Of a stretch of 64,000 nt of DNA, positions 8,315 through 17,206 are shown piece by piece. The translations under genes were made by a program, and so were the position numbers. The notes beneath the pieces were generated by a model that was not told the origin of the DNA, searched no databases, and worked only from the letters and a program-made list of their open reading frames with translations. Location: assembly GCF_021044565.1 (NCBI RefSeq), contig NZ_CP087997.1, positions 2,790,001-2,854,000 of the forward strand, in the 5' to 3' direction. Origin of the DNA: Subtercola endophyticus (lineage in GTDB: Bacteria; Actinomycetota; Actinomycetes; Actinomycetales; Microbacteriaceae). Position 1 is the stretch's first letter. Each line of letters begins with the position of its first letter.

Positions 8315-8973
8315 GGATGATTGGCTCTGCGAACTCGGATTCGGCCCTGAACGTCCGGCCCGTGAAACGTGCGCGCTTCAGCGTGCCACGAGGCGATCAT
8401 CGGGTCGCCAACATCGACAAGCTCGTCGAAACGGCTCTCGTCGATACGGTAGACATTGCACTCGTTGCCCGTCGCATGGTCAACGGCCACCACGATCTCG
8501 TCGACAATGCGCTGCGCAACCCCATTCGAAACGCAGGAGGGAAAGACGGCGAGAAGGTCGACATCACTCAGGCGAGAACTATCACCGCGGGCGACCGACC
8601 CAAAAAACGCCAGGGTGATCGCCGACAGAGCTTCTGGTTCTAGGGCCGGGTCGTTCAGCTTGTCTGCGATGAGCGCCTGAAGTCGCTGTCGGGCCGACTT
8701 TGCCGCTTCAGCAACGTATTCGATCGACGGCCACATCAAGTGATCACGGTTCGCGGAGTACACCAAGGATGGACCGAGCGAGCGTACTCGAACAGTGCCA
8801 TCCTCGACGAGCCTCGAAAGGGCAAGGCGCACTCCCGTTTTCGACCTGTTACCGATGAGCTCAGCGATTCTCGAGCCGGTGAAGCCTTCAGTCGAGCCGA
8901 CAAGTATGCGAAATATTTGACCCTCAACGGTGGTCGTCACCGAATGGATCGGATCAGAGAGATCCATTGACAT
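8311..8973 (-). CDS. wHTH-nucleotidyltransferase, possible MNT antitoxin
   Basis: The protein of about 220 residues has an N-terminal winged-helix domain (residues ~15-75, with SRIAELIGNRSKTGVRLALSR). A minimal nucleotidyltransferase domain follows, with GSVARGDSSRLSDVDLLAVF near residues 115-134, which gives the GS...DxD metal site. Start ATG 8973 is supported by GGGAGG four bases upstream. MNT proteins neutralise HEPN toxins by nucleotidylation, and the neighbour at 7713 is HEPN-like. The order is nucleotidyltransferase first, and the added DNA-binding domain suggests autoregulation. The stop codon TAG is formed by the edge of the MITE at 8311-8314. Confidence 0.75.
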   Translation of the reverse strand: MSMDLSDPIHSVTTTVEGQIFRILVGSTEGFTGSRIAELIGNRSKTGVRLALSRLVEDGTVRVRSLGPSLVYSANRDHLMWPSIEYVAEAAKSARQRLQALIADKLNDPALEPEALSAITLAFFGSVARGDSSRLSDVDLLAVFPSCVSNGVAQRIVDEIVVAVDHATGNECNVYRIDESRFDELVDVGDPMIASWHAEARTFHGPDVQGRIRVRRANHP

Positions 8974-9004
8974 TCGCCTCCCACGGAACTTGCGTGTCAG
9001 AATA

Positions 9005-9040
9005 GTGTGCGCATGAACAGAAATGTGTTCATATGCACAC
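9005..9040 (-). promoter_or_regulatory. Operator-like palindrome upstream of the wHTH-nucleotidyltransferase
   Basis: TGTGCGCATGAACA (9006-9019) is mirrored by TGTTCATATGCACA (9026-9039) with a six-base spacer; only two adjacent positions do not pair, and the G/C at 9005/9040 extend it. It lies about 30 bp upstream of the gene and next to a -10-like TATTCT (8999-9004, minus strand). It fits a dimer site for the gene's own winged-helix domain. Confidence 0.6.
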
Positions 9041-9201
9041 AATACAGCTCGTACTCGGAGAAGCGCATTGCAGACCGATTTGCGAAAAAGCGCGGTCGTG
9101 GTCACAGACGTCGTCAAGGCCTGGGCGGGTCGGCGCGAGCTGCGATACCTTGGCGCAAGGGGAAACCTCGGCAACGATCATCCACTGCACGGGAGGTAGT
9201 C

Positions 9202-9837
9202 ATGAATCTGGGCAAGCTCATTCTTCGACTGGTGGTCGGAGGGCTGTTCGTCGGCCACGGTCTGCAAAAACTGCGGGGCTCGTTCGGGGGCCCGGGCATC
9301 GACGCGATGTCGGGCGCGATGGAGAGCATGAACATGCGGCCCGGCCGCCGTAATGCGTTTCTGGCGGGCGGCACAGAGACTGCGGGAGGGGTCGCGCTTG
9401 CACTCGGGTTTCTGACGCCAGTCGCGGCGGCGGGGCTCATTTCGACCATGATCACGGCGATTCGCAAGGTGCACTGGAAGAACGGCGTGTGGAACGGCGG
9501 CGGCGGATTCGAATACAACGCCGTGCTCATCGCGGCCGTTGCTGCGCTGAGCGACGACGGGCCCGGCACGGTGTCGATCGACGCCGCACTGGGCAAGCGG
9601 CGCTGGGGCACGTTCGGCGTGGTCTTCGCCCTTGTCGGAGGCATCGTCGGTTCGATCGCGGCCGTCGAACTCGGGCGCCGCGGCGGAACCCCCTTCGGCG
9701 ATCCGGGTGATGGCCCCTCCTCTGATGACGACGGCCCCGCCGACGGTCCCGATGACGCCCTCACTTCGAGCGAAGAGCCCGAGGGGATGCTCCCCGCAGA
9801 CTCCGAAGAGGTCGCCGCCGAAAGCGGCGCCGCCTAA
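9202..9837 (+). CDS. DoxX-family membrane protein
   Basis: This 211-residue protein begins MNLGKLILRLVVGGLFVGHGLQKL, the hallmark first helix of DoxX proteins. About four membrane segments span residues 1-155. A charged Asp/Pro/Glu-rich cytoplasmic tail follows (residues ~160-211). The ATG at 9202 has GGGAGG about six bases upstream, so the longer open frame from 9007 is not used. DoxX proteins are linked to redox and oxidative-stress complexes in actinobacteria, but no partner is nearby. It is followed by a very long-stem terminator. Confidence 0.88.
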   Translation: MNLGKLILRLVVGGLFVGHGLQKLRGSFGGPGIDAMSGAMESMNMRPGRRNAFLAGGTETAGGVALALGFLTPVAAAGLISTMITAIRKVHWKNGVWNGGGGFEYNAVLIAAVAALSDDGPGTVSIDAALGKRRWGTFGVVFALVGGIVGSIAAVELGRRGGTPFGDPGDGPSSDDDGPADGPDDALTSSEEPEGMLPADSEEVAAESGAA

Positions 9838-9867
9838 GCACGCTCCCCTCCCCTCCCGCACCACCAC

Positions 9868-9935
9868 GAGCATCCACTTTGCGAAAAAGCCCCCAAAACG
9901 CGCACGTTGGGGGCTTTTTCGCAAAGTCGATGCTC
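9868..9935. terminator. Bidirectional long-stem terminator, copy 1 of 3
   Basis: A 21-bp perfect stem (9876-9896 with 9907-9927) carries A-rich and T-rich tracts in its arms, so it can terminate from both sides. The stem extends outward by seven more pairs (GAGCATC 9868-9874 with GATGCTC 9929-9935) across a C-C mismatch. It lies between convergent DoxX and DUF5997 genes. Near-identical elements occur at 21428 and 25391. Confidence 0.92.
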
Positions 9936-10002
9936 TCGGCGAGGAGGGGAGGCGGGGCTGAGGAGGGCGAGGAGGAGGAGGGGGGCTCAGGAGGAGGGGG
10001 GC

Positions 10003-10371
10003 TCAGGAGGAGGGGAGCTCGTCGACGACGCCCACGAAGCGGCTGCCGATGCCGTCGAATTCGCGTCGCACGAGACCGGATGCTTTGTGCGGCAGCTCGT
10101 CGGGCGAGTGGATGTCGCAGCTCAGGTAGGTGAAGGCCGGCCACCACTTCTTGGGCCGAACGGCCTCGGAGTACCCGCACACCCAGCAGGAGAGCTGCAC
10201 CCAGGTGGGCTTCTTGCCCGTGCGATTGGCGCGGGACTGCAGCAACCAGGCGGGCGGATCGGCGTCGATCGCCGCAACCTCGGCCTCACTCAGCCTGGTG
10301 GGAATGCCGTGCCGCTGCGCCATTTCGAGGGTGATGTCGAGCCTCAGCGCTGCTTCTCGTCGCGTGATCAT
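10003..10371 (-). CDS. DUF5997 family protein
   Basis: This protein of about 122 residues starts MITRREAALRLDITLEMAQRHGIPTR, the conserved N-terminus of the actinobacterial DUF5997 family. It contains the AVRPKKWWPAFTYLSCD segment and ends with GIGSRFVGVVDELPSS. Cys-x2-Cys (CWVC) plus a later Cys could bind metal, which is my inference. Function is unknown. ATG 10371 is chosen over the longer open frame because family homology begins there. It is monocistronic and converges on DoxX. Confidence 0.8.
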   Translation of the reverse strand: MITRREAALRLDITLEMAQRHGIPTRLSEAEVAAIDADPPAWLLQSRANRTGKKPTWVQLSCWVCGYSEAVRPKKWWPAFTYLSCDIHSPDELPHKASGLVRREFDGIGSRFVGVVDELPSS

Positions 10372-10503
10372 CGTGTTTCGAGGGTAACAGCGACACCGGA
10401 TCCGGCAGCACGTCCCCCGCAGCACGGCGTCGGCGCAGATGTCTAGCCGTCAGGCCGTCAGGCCGTCGAGCACGATGTACGAGCATCCTGTCGCTGCGTT
10501 CTG

Positions 10504-10701
10504 CTCGCCTGCAGCCTGCCCGGCACACCGCGCATCGGGCTCGAGATCGCCGACGTCAGAGACCTCGCCGAGATACACATCTCGGCCATGACGAACCCGC
10601 GGGCATCCGGTCAACGTTACCGTGCGACCGGTGATTTCGTGCGGATGAACGACATGGCCAAGACGTTACGCGCCGAGAGCCTCATCGACCGGAACGCGTG
10701 A
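10504..10701 (+). pseudogene. Remnant of a dihydroflavonol-4-reductase-like epimerase
   Basis: The frame reads LPGTPRIGLEIADVRDLAEIHISAM, then TNPRASGQRYRATGDFVRMNDMAKTLR. This matches in style the late part of SDR-type dihydroflavonol-reductase/epimerase proteins (a conserved DVRDLA.H..AM...A.G.R motif). No start codon region, no Rossmann N-terminus and no normal C-terminus are present, so it is a truncated remnant about 65 codons long. It lies in the 420-bp gap between DUF5997 and the end of the nrd operon. Recognition is by motif only. Confidence 0.5.
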
Positions 10702-10718
10702 CGGCGCCTGCACGGCCA

Positions 10719-10794
10719 ATGGCTGCGCCGCAGCGGCGGCGGCGCAGCCATAACTACAGCCCCCTTGGGGCTCTTAGGCGTTGATGTGCAACGC

Positions 10795-10797
<3 letters not shown>
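10719..10797 (-). terminator. Triple hairpin after nrdF
   Basis: Three hairpins follow the nrd operon. The first after the stop is TAGGCGTTG/CAACGCCTA (10775-10783 with 10789-10797), and its arm includes the nrdF stop codon. Next is AGCCCC/GGGGCT (10758-10772). Last is a perfect 13-bp stem, 10719-10731 with 10739-10751. They probably terminate or stabilise the nrdHIEF mRNA. Confidence 0.75.
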
Positions 10798-11838
<1,041 letters not shown>

Positions 11839-13986
11839 CTAAAGCGTGCAGCTGACACAACCCTCAATTTCGGTGCCCTCGAGGGCCATCTGGCGCAGAC
11901 GGATGTAGTAGATCGTCTTGATGCCCTTGCGCCACGCGTAGATCTGCGCCTTGTTGATGTCGCGAGTCGTGGCGGTGTCGCGGAAGAACAGCGTCAGCGA
12001 AAGACCCTGGTCGACGTGCTGCGTCGCCGCAGCGTAGGTGTCGATGACCTTCTCGTAGCCGATCTCGTAGGCGTCTTGGTAGTACTCGAGGTTGTCGTTC
12101 GTCAGGAACGCGGCCGGGTAGTAGACGCGACCGATCTTGCCCTCTTTGCGAATCTCGATCTTCGAGGCGATGGGGTGAATGGATGCCGTCGAGTTGTTGA
12201 TGTATGAGATGGAGCCGGTCGGGGGCACCGCCTGCAGGTTCTGGTTGTAGATGCCGTGCGCCTGAACCGACGCCTTCAGCTCTTCCCAGTCGTGCTGGGT
12301 CGGAATGTGGATCGAGGCGTTGTCGAACAGCGACGCGACCTTGACGGTGGCCGGGGTCCACGCCTCTGACGTGTACTTGTCGAAGAACTCACCCGATGCG
12401 TAGGTCGAGTCGGCGAATCCTTCAAACGACTCGCCACGCTCGATGGCGATGCGGTTCGAGGCGCGCAGAGCGTGGAACAGCACCGTGTAGAAGTAGATGT
12501 TGGTGAAGTCGACACCCTCTTCAGAGCCGTAGAACACACGCTCACGAGCGAGGTAGCCGTGCAGGTTCATCTGGCCGAGGCCGATGGCGTGCGAGCGGTC
12601 GTTGCCGGTCTCGATGGAGCGCACCGACGAGATGTGGCTCTGGTTCGACACCGAGGTCAAGCCGCGGATGGCCGTCTCGACCGTGAGGCCGAAGTCGGGC
12701 GAATCCATCGTGAGCGCGATGTTCAGCGACCCCAGGTTGCACGAGATGTCTTTACCGATGGTGTCGTACGACAGGTCTTCGTTGTACGTCGTCGGTGTGT
12801 TGACCTGCAGAATCTCCGAGCAGAGGTTCGACATGTTGATGCGGCCCTTGATGGGGTTGGCCTTGTTCACCGTGTCTTCGTACATGATGTACGGATAACC
12901 CGACTCGAACTGAATCTCGGCGAGGGTCTGAAAGAACTCGCGCGCCTTGATCTTCGACTTGTGGATGCGCGGGTCGTCGACCATCTCGCGGTACTTCTCG
13001 GTCACCGAGATGTCGCCGAACGGCACCCCGTAGACCCGCTCGACATCGTACGGCGAGAACAGGTACATGTCTTCGTCGTTCTTGGCGAGCTCGAACGTGA
13101 TGTCGGGCACCACGACGCCCAGCGAGAGCGTCTTGATACGGATCTTCTCGTCGGCGTTCTCACGCTTGGTGTCCAAGAATCGCAGAATGTCGGGGTGGTG
13201 CGCGCTCAGGTAGACGGCGCCGGCACCCTGACGGGCACCGAGCTGGTTCGCGTAGCTGAAGGAGTCTTCGAGCAGCTTCATGACGGGAATGATGCCCGAC
13301 GACTGGTTCTCGATCTGCTTGATGGGTGCGCCGGCCTCACGGATGTTCGACAGCAGCAGGGCAACACCGCCGCCGCGCTTGGAGAGCTGCAGCGACGAGT
13401 TGATCGCCCGCGAGATCGACTCCATGTTGTCTTCGATGCGCAGCAAGAAGCACGAGACGAGCTCGCCGCGCTGCGCCTTGCCGGTGTTGAGGAAGGTCGG
13501 GGTGGCCGGCTGAAAACGGCCGCCGATGATCTCTTCGACGAGGTTGATCGCCAGGGTCTCGTCACCGTCGGCCAGGCCGAGAGCGGTCATCACCACGCGG
13601 TCTTCGAACCTCTCGAGGTAGCGCTTTCCGTCGAACGTCTTCAGCGTGTACGAGGTGTAGTACTTGAACGCACCGAGGAACGTCTCGAAGCGGAACTTCT
13701 TCGAGTACGCGAGGTCGTTGAGCTTCTGGATGAACTCGAACGAGTACTGGTCGAGCACGGCCTGCTCGTAGTACTCCTTCTCTACCAGGTAGTCGAGACG
13801 CTCTTTGAGGTTGTGGAAGAAGACCGTGTTCTGGTTGACGTGCTGCAGGAAGTACTGCTTCGCCGCCTCTTTGTCTTTGTCGAACTGGATGTTTCCGTCG
13901 GCGTCGTAGAGGTTCAGCATCGCGTTCAGCGCGTGGTAGTCGAGAGCCGTGGCAGCACCCGGCGCCTCGATCAGTGTGCTTTCCAA
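11839..13986 (-). CDS. nrdE: Class Ib ribonucleotide reductase alpha subunit NrdE
   Basis: This 715-residue catalytic subunit has the expected cysteines: GELVSC (~178) and DISCN (~409) as the redox pair, and NLCSEI as the thiyl-radical site. The C-terminal CVSC shuttles electrons from NrdH. It lacks an N-terminal ATP cone, as is normal for NrdE. It overlaps nrdI by 16 bp, indicating translational coupling. Minor internal frames on the other strand are GC-rich shadows. Confidence 0.97.
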   Translation of the reverse strand: MESTLIEAPGAATALDYHALNAMLNLYDADGNIQFDKDKEAAKQYFLQHVNQNTVFFHNLKERLDYLVEKEYYEQAVLDQYSFEFIQKLNDLAYSKKFRFETFLGAFKYYTSYTLKTFDGKRYLERFEDRVVMTALGLADGDETLAINLVEEIIGGRFQPATPTFLNTGKAQRGELVSCFLLRIEDNMESISRAINSSLQLSKRGGGVALLLSNIREAGAPIKQIENQSSGIIPVMKLLEDSFSYANQLGARQGAGAVYLSAHHPDILRFLDTKRENADEKIRIKTLSLGVVVPDITFELAKNDEDMYLFSPYDVERVYGVPFGDISVTEKYREMVDDPRIHKSKIKAREFFQTLAEIQFESGYPYIMYEDTVNKANPIKGRINMSNLCSEILQVNTPTTYNEDLSYDTIGKDISCNLGSLNIALTMDSPDFGLTVETAIRGLTSVSNQSHISSVRSIETGNDRSHAIGLGQMNLHGYLARERVFYGSEEGVDFTNIYFYTVLFHALRASNRIAIERGESFEGFADSTYASGEFFDKYTSEAWTPATVKVASLFDNASIHIPTQHDWEELKASVQAHGIYNQNLQAVPPTGSISYINNSTASIHPIASKIEIRKEGKIGRVYYPAAFLTNDNLEYYQDAYEIGYEKVIDTYAAATQHVDQGLSLTLFFRDTATTRDINKAQIYAWRKGIKTIYYIRLRQMALEGTEIEGCVSCTL

Positions 13987-14372
13987 AATTCTTCCAATCC
14001 TGTTGTGACGGCCTCGACATCGTCGGGCGTACCGAATACTTCAAATCGATAGAGGGTGTTCACCTTGCACTTGCGCGCGACGATGTCACCCGCGAGACCG
14101 TAGGCCTCGCCGAAGTTCGTGTTTCCTGCTGCAATGACGCCCCGAATGAGCGACCGGTTGTGCTCATCGTTGAGAAACGTGATCACCTGTTTCGGGACTG
14201 CTCCCCCGTTGGTTCCGCCGCCGTACGTGGGCAAGACCAGCACGTAGGGCTCTTCGACCCTGAGCGGTGCTTCTCTTGCGTAGATCGGGATGCGCTGAGC
14301 GGGTTTCCCCAGCCGCTCGATGAACCGGTGTGTGTTGCCTGAGACTGACGAGAAATAAACGAGATCAGGCAT
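13971..14372 (-). CDS. nrdI: Flavodoxin-like NrdI
   Basis: This 133-residue FMN protein is required to activate the NrdF manganese cofactor by supplying an oxidant. The phosphate-binding loop [15 protein letters not shown] is at the N-terminus, and [14 protein letters not shown] and [14 protein letters not shown] are the conserved flavin-binding loops. It lies 25 bp after nrdH and overlaps the start of nrdE. Confidence 0.97.
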   Translation of the reverse strand: MPDLVYFSSVSGNTHRFIERLGKPAQRIPIYAREAPLRVEEPYVLVLPTYGGGTNGGAVPKQVITFLNDEHNRSLIRGVIAAGNTNFGEAYGLAGDIVARKCKVNTLYRFEVFGTPDDVEAVTTGLEEFWKAH

Positions 14373-14397
14373 GGGTCAGACTAAGAATGAATCGGGA

Positions 14398-14631
14398 TCA
14401 GGCTACGCGGGCCGCCAGCTCGGCGATCTTGTCGGGGCGAAAGCCCGACCAGTGGTCGTCGTCGGTGATGACGACGGGAGCCTGGAGGTAGCCCAGCTCC
14501 TTGACGGCGGCGAGGGCTTTCTCGTCGACGGAAACGTCGAAGATCTCGAATTCGAGACCCTTGTTCTCGAGGGCGCGGTAGGTAGCAGTGCACTGTACGC
14601 AGGAGGGCTTTGTGTAAACCGTGATTGCCAT
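14398..14631 (-). CDS. nrdH: Glutaredoxin-like NrdH redoxin
   Basis: This 77-residue thioredoxin-fold electron donor to NrdE has the active-site motif CVQC at about residues 11-14. The WSGFRPDKI segment near the C-terminus is typical of NrdH and sets substrate specificity. It is the first gene of nrdHIEF. The upstream region holds NrdR-like and DnaA-like sites. A Shine-Dalgarno-like AGAAAGG lies upstream of the ATG. Confidence 0.96.
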   Translation of the reverse strand: MAITVYTKPSCVQCTATYRALENKGLEFEIFDVSVDEKALAAVKELGYLQAPVVITDDDHWSGFRPDKIAELAARVA

Positions 14632-14716
14632 TGATTCAGCACCTTTCTCATCAGAACTTCGGACCGAAAACGCAAGCGAATCTCGTAGGGCGGGATTCTT
14701 GCGTGCCGGGAATCCA

Positions 14717-14765
14717 ACACTACATCTAGTTGTCAGCTTCTGAACAGACCCCTAGATGAAGTAGT
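14717..14765 (-). promoter_or_regulatory. Paired NrdR-box-like sites upstream of nrdHIEF
   Basis: ACACTACATCTAGT (14717-14730) and CCTAGATGAAGTAGT (14751-14765, inverted) resemble the NrdR box pattern, an AT-rich palindrome flanked by ACAC/GTGT. They lie about 33 bp apart start to start, close to the three-turn spacing typical of NrdR box pairs. NrdR represses nrd operons when dATP is high. Neither box is a perfect match. Confidence 0.55.
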
Positions 14766-14778
14766 TACATCCGTGTAA

Positions 14779-14877
14779 TTATCCACAGGCCACGAGGAGT
14801 TTCCACACTATTTCAACACCCGTCATCCACAGGTAATTCCGCGAAAACCCGGCCTTGACGCGACCCGTTGTGGATAA
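14779..14877. promoter_or_regulatory. Cluster of DnaA-box-like sites upstream of nrdHIEF
   Basis: Consensus TTATCCACA lies at 14779-14787. A one-mismatch TCATCCACA is at 14823-14831, and an inverted consensus TGTGGATAA at 14869-14877. Spacing is 44 and 46 bp. DnaA control of nrd genes is known in E. coli; here it is inferred. The region also carries AT-rich stretches unusual for this GC-rich genome. Confidence 0.6.
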
Positions 14878-14897
14878 GCCGAGCCTGCAAAAAAAGT

Positions 14898-16397
14898 TTA
14901 AAGCGAACCACTGACATCGACCGCGTCGGCGTGTCGCAGGCGCGGCTCGGCACGGCCTGCCACCGCCAGGGAGAAAAGGCCGAGAACGACCGAGACCACG
15001 AAACATCCGGTGAACGCAAGCACGTCGACGGGCGCACCAGAACCGGATGCGGCCGCGCCCGCCGAGCCCCCGCCGAGCGTGGCGAACACGGCGGCGGTGA
15101 TGGCCAGGGCGAGGGCCGCGCCGGTCGAGTCCGAGATCGCGAGCGCCGACGAGTTGAAGCCCTGGTTGGCTGGGGTCGAGAGCCGCAGCGTGGCCACCGA
15201 GAGCCGCGGATACATCGCTCCCATGCCGGCGCCGGCGAACACCCAGCCCGTGATGGCGATAGCGGGCGGCAGACCGAGCACCGAGCATCCGAGAGCCGAA
15301 GCGACGGCCGCCAGAACCAGCACGATGCCCACCCGAAAGCTCGCCACATCGCTGATGCGAGCGGAGTACCGCCCCTGCACCCACGACGCACCCGCCCACG
15401 ACAGACCCGACACCGAGAGCGCGAGCCCCGCGAGGGCCGGCGTGAGGCCGTACTGGCTCGTGAAGAAGTACGGCAGATAGGTCTCGGTCGCGAAGTATGC
15501 GCCCGACATCAGCCCGCGAAGGGCGATGACGGTAGGCAGGCCGGCGGCAGAACGCAACGCGCCCACCGGCAGCAGCGGGCGCAGCGCCACGATGGCCACG
15601 ACCACGGCGACGCCGGAGAGCACCCAGACGAGGGCTCCGCTCACTTCGCCGGCGAGGCTGGCGGCTAGCACCGCGAACGCCACGACGACCGACCAGACGA
15701 TGCGTGAGACCTTCCACGGCACGATCGGGGCACTTGCGCCGGCATCACCCGGCTTTTCGGCGAACTGCCGCATCACCGGAACCACCATGAACATGGCCAG
15801 CAGCACGAGCACGACGACCCCGAGAAAGACCCACCTCCAGCCGACCGTCTGCGCCACGACGCCCGCGATCAGCGGCCCGACGAGCGAGGGAATCACCCAC
15901 GCTGCGGCGAAGGCCGCGAACACCTTCGTGTGCAGGCGCTCGGGAAACACCCGGGCCACGAGAACGTACAGCGCCACAGTGAGTCCACCGCCGCCGAGGC
16001 CCGAGATGAGCCGACCCAGCACGAGAAGGGGCATGTCGGTGGCGAGCCCGGCGAGCAGCAGGCCGCCGGCGAACGAGAACACGGCCGCGAAGATGGGGCG
16101 GCGCGGGCCGGAGCGATCCGACCAGTTTCCGGCCACCACCATACCCACCACACCGACCGCCAGCGGCCCCGAGAAGGCGAGCGCGTAGAGGCTGCCGCCG
16201 TGCAGCTCGCGGCTGATGGTGGGCATCACCGTGGTGACGGCGAGCGCTTCGAAGGCGGCGAGCAGAATCATCGCGAGCATGCCCACCGTCACCCAGCGGT
16301 ACGGCCGGTTCAGGATGCCCGCTCCCGCGTCGCTCGGCCCGGCGCCGTCATCCCGGCCCGCACCACCGGCGGGCTGGATCCTCGGCTCTGAACTCAC
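14898..16397 (-). CDS. MFS transporter (drug/exporter type)
   Basis: This 499-residue membrane carrier begins its first helix at RWVTVGMLAMILLAAFEALAV, followed by VTTVMPTI. It has the loop GNWSDRSGPRRP (MFS motif A) near residue 100. About 12 or more hydrophobic segments are visible. The TTVMPTISREL pattern is typical of DHA2-like proton-driven multidrug exporters, but the substrate is unknown. The gene is upstream of and parallel to nrdH, with 266 bp between. Whether nrd transcription starts in that gap or also reads from here is not clear. Confidence 0.85.
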   Translation of the reverse strand: MSSEPRIQPAGGAGRDDGAGPSDAGAGILNRPYRWVTVGMLAMILLAAFEALAVTTVMPTISRELHGGSLYALAFSGPLAVGVVGMVVAGNWSDRSGPRRPIFAAVFSFAGGLLLAGLATDMPLLVLGRLISGLGGGGLTVALYVLVARVFPERLHTKVFAAFAAAWVIPSLVGPLIAGVVAQTVGWRWVFLGVVVLVLLAMFMVVPVMRQFAEKPGDAGASAPIVPWKVSRIVWSVVVAFAVLAASLAGEVSGALVWVLSGVAVVVAIVALRPLLPVGALRSAAGLPTVIALRGLMSGAYFATETYLPYFFTSQYGLTPALAGLALSVSGLSWAGASWVQGRYSARISDVASFRVGIVLVLAAVASALGCSVLGLPPAIAITGWVFAGAGMGAMYPRLSVATLRLSTPANQGFNSSALAISDSTGAALALAITAAVFATLGGGSAGAAASGSGAPVDVLAFTGCFVVSVVLGLFSLAVAGRAEPRLRHADAVDVSGSL

Positions 16398-16471
16398 CGC
16401 TCTACGCTACCCCGCCGCCGCCGCCCGCCCGTCGCCCGCCGCCGCCGGACGGGCGCGGCGAGCGGCAGGGG

Positions 16472-17206
16472 TCAGCGGGCATCGAGGGTGGCGAAGGCGC
16501 GCACGGGGAAGGTGCCGAAGCCGGCGACCTTCGGCGGCACCGCCGTGAATCGTGCGCCGCGAAACGGCAGCGAGGAGAGGTTCGTCAAGTGCTCGACCAC
16601 GTGGATGCCCGCGTCGAGCAGCAACGAATGGGCGGGCCGCGCGCCGCCCGACGCAGCAGACGTGTCGTCGATGTTCAGCGAGTCGATGCCCACCAGGGCG
16701 ACCTCCCGCTCCACGAGCAGACGCGCGCCGTCTTCGCTCAGGTAGGGAGCGCGGGCGTCTCCGTACGCGGGGGTGCCGAAGAGGGCATCCCACCCCGTGC
16801 TCAGCAGCACGGCGGTGCCGCGCAGATCTTCGGTGCCGAAGGCGTCAGCGGTGATGGCGCGGCCGTCGAAGGCGAACTCCGACTGGTCTTGGGGCGCGGG
16901 TCCGTCGAGCGTCGCGCCCTCGACACCGGGGAATTGAAACACCACGGCGGGCAACTCGGCGAGCGTCTCGAGCGCGAGCGTCGAGAGGTCGCCGCCGTCG
17001 GCATACCGGTGGAACGGGCTGTCGAGATAGGTGCCGGTGTTGCCGATCATCGTGATGATGTCCATCTGGAACTGGGTACCGGCCGCGTACTTCGCCTTCG
17101 ACTCCTCACGAGTGAGGTGCGAGCTGAACACCGGCGCAGGCAGGCCGGGGTAGGTGACGAGCCCTTCGGAGATGGTGTGGCTGAGGTCGACGAATCGGCG
17201 GCTCAT
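16472..17206 (-). CDS. Cyclase-family metal hydrolase (kynurenine-formamidase-like)
   Basis: This protein of about 244 residues matches the PF04199 cyclase family. FVDLSHTISEGL opens it, GTYLDSPFH (about residues 57-65) carries the metal-binding Asp and His, and LVGIDSLNIDD is the conserved late motif. Members hydrolyse N-formylkynurenine, isatin or similar amides. The ATG at 17206 overlaps the stop of the upstream amino-acid permease in an ATGA arrangement, so the two are translationally coupled. That suggests the hydrolase acts on what the permease imports. The open frame extending upstream to 18757 is permease-gene shadow. Confidence 0.82.
   Translation of the reverse strand: MSRRFVDLSHTISEGLVTYPGLPAPVFSSHLTREESKAKYAAGTQFQMDIITMIGNTGTYLDSPFHRYADGGDLSTLALETLAELPAVVFQFPGVEGATLDGPAPQDQSEFAFDGRAITADAFGTEDLRGTAVLLSTGWDALFGTPAYGDARAPYLSEDGARLLVEREVALVGIDSLNIDDTSAASGGARPAHSLLLDAGIHVVEHLTNLSSLPFRGARFTAVPPKVAGFGTFPVRAFATLDAR

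Noticed and set aside
12472..14052. 526-codon open frame on the plus strand across nrdE
   Set aside because: It is antisense to nrdE, which is certain from catalytic motifs. The product is Val/Arg-rich without any family resemblance.
14779..14877. DnaA-box cluster as the replication origin
   Set aside because: Only three boxes are present, without dnaA, dnaN or rpmH nearby and without an unwinding element. Upstream of nrdH a regulatory role is more likely.
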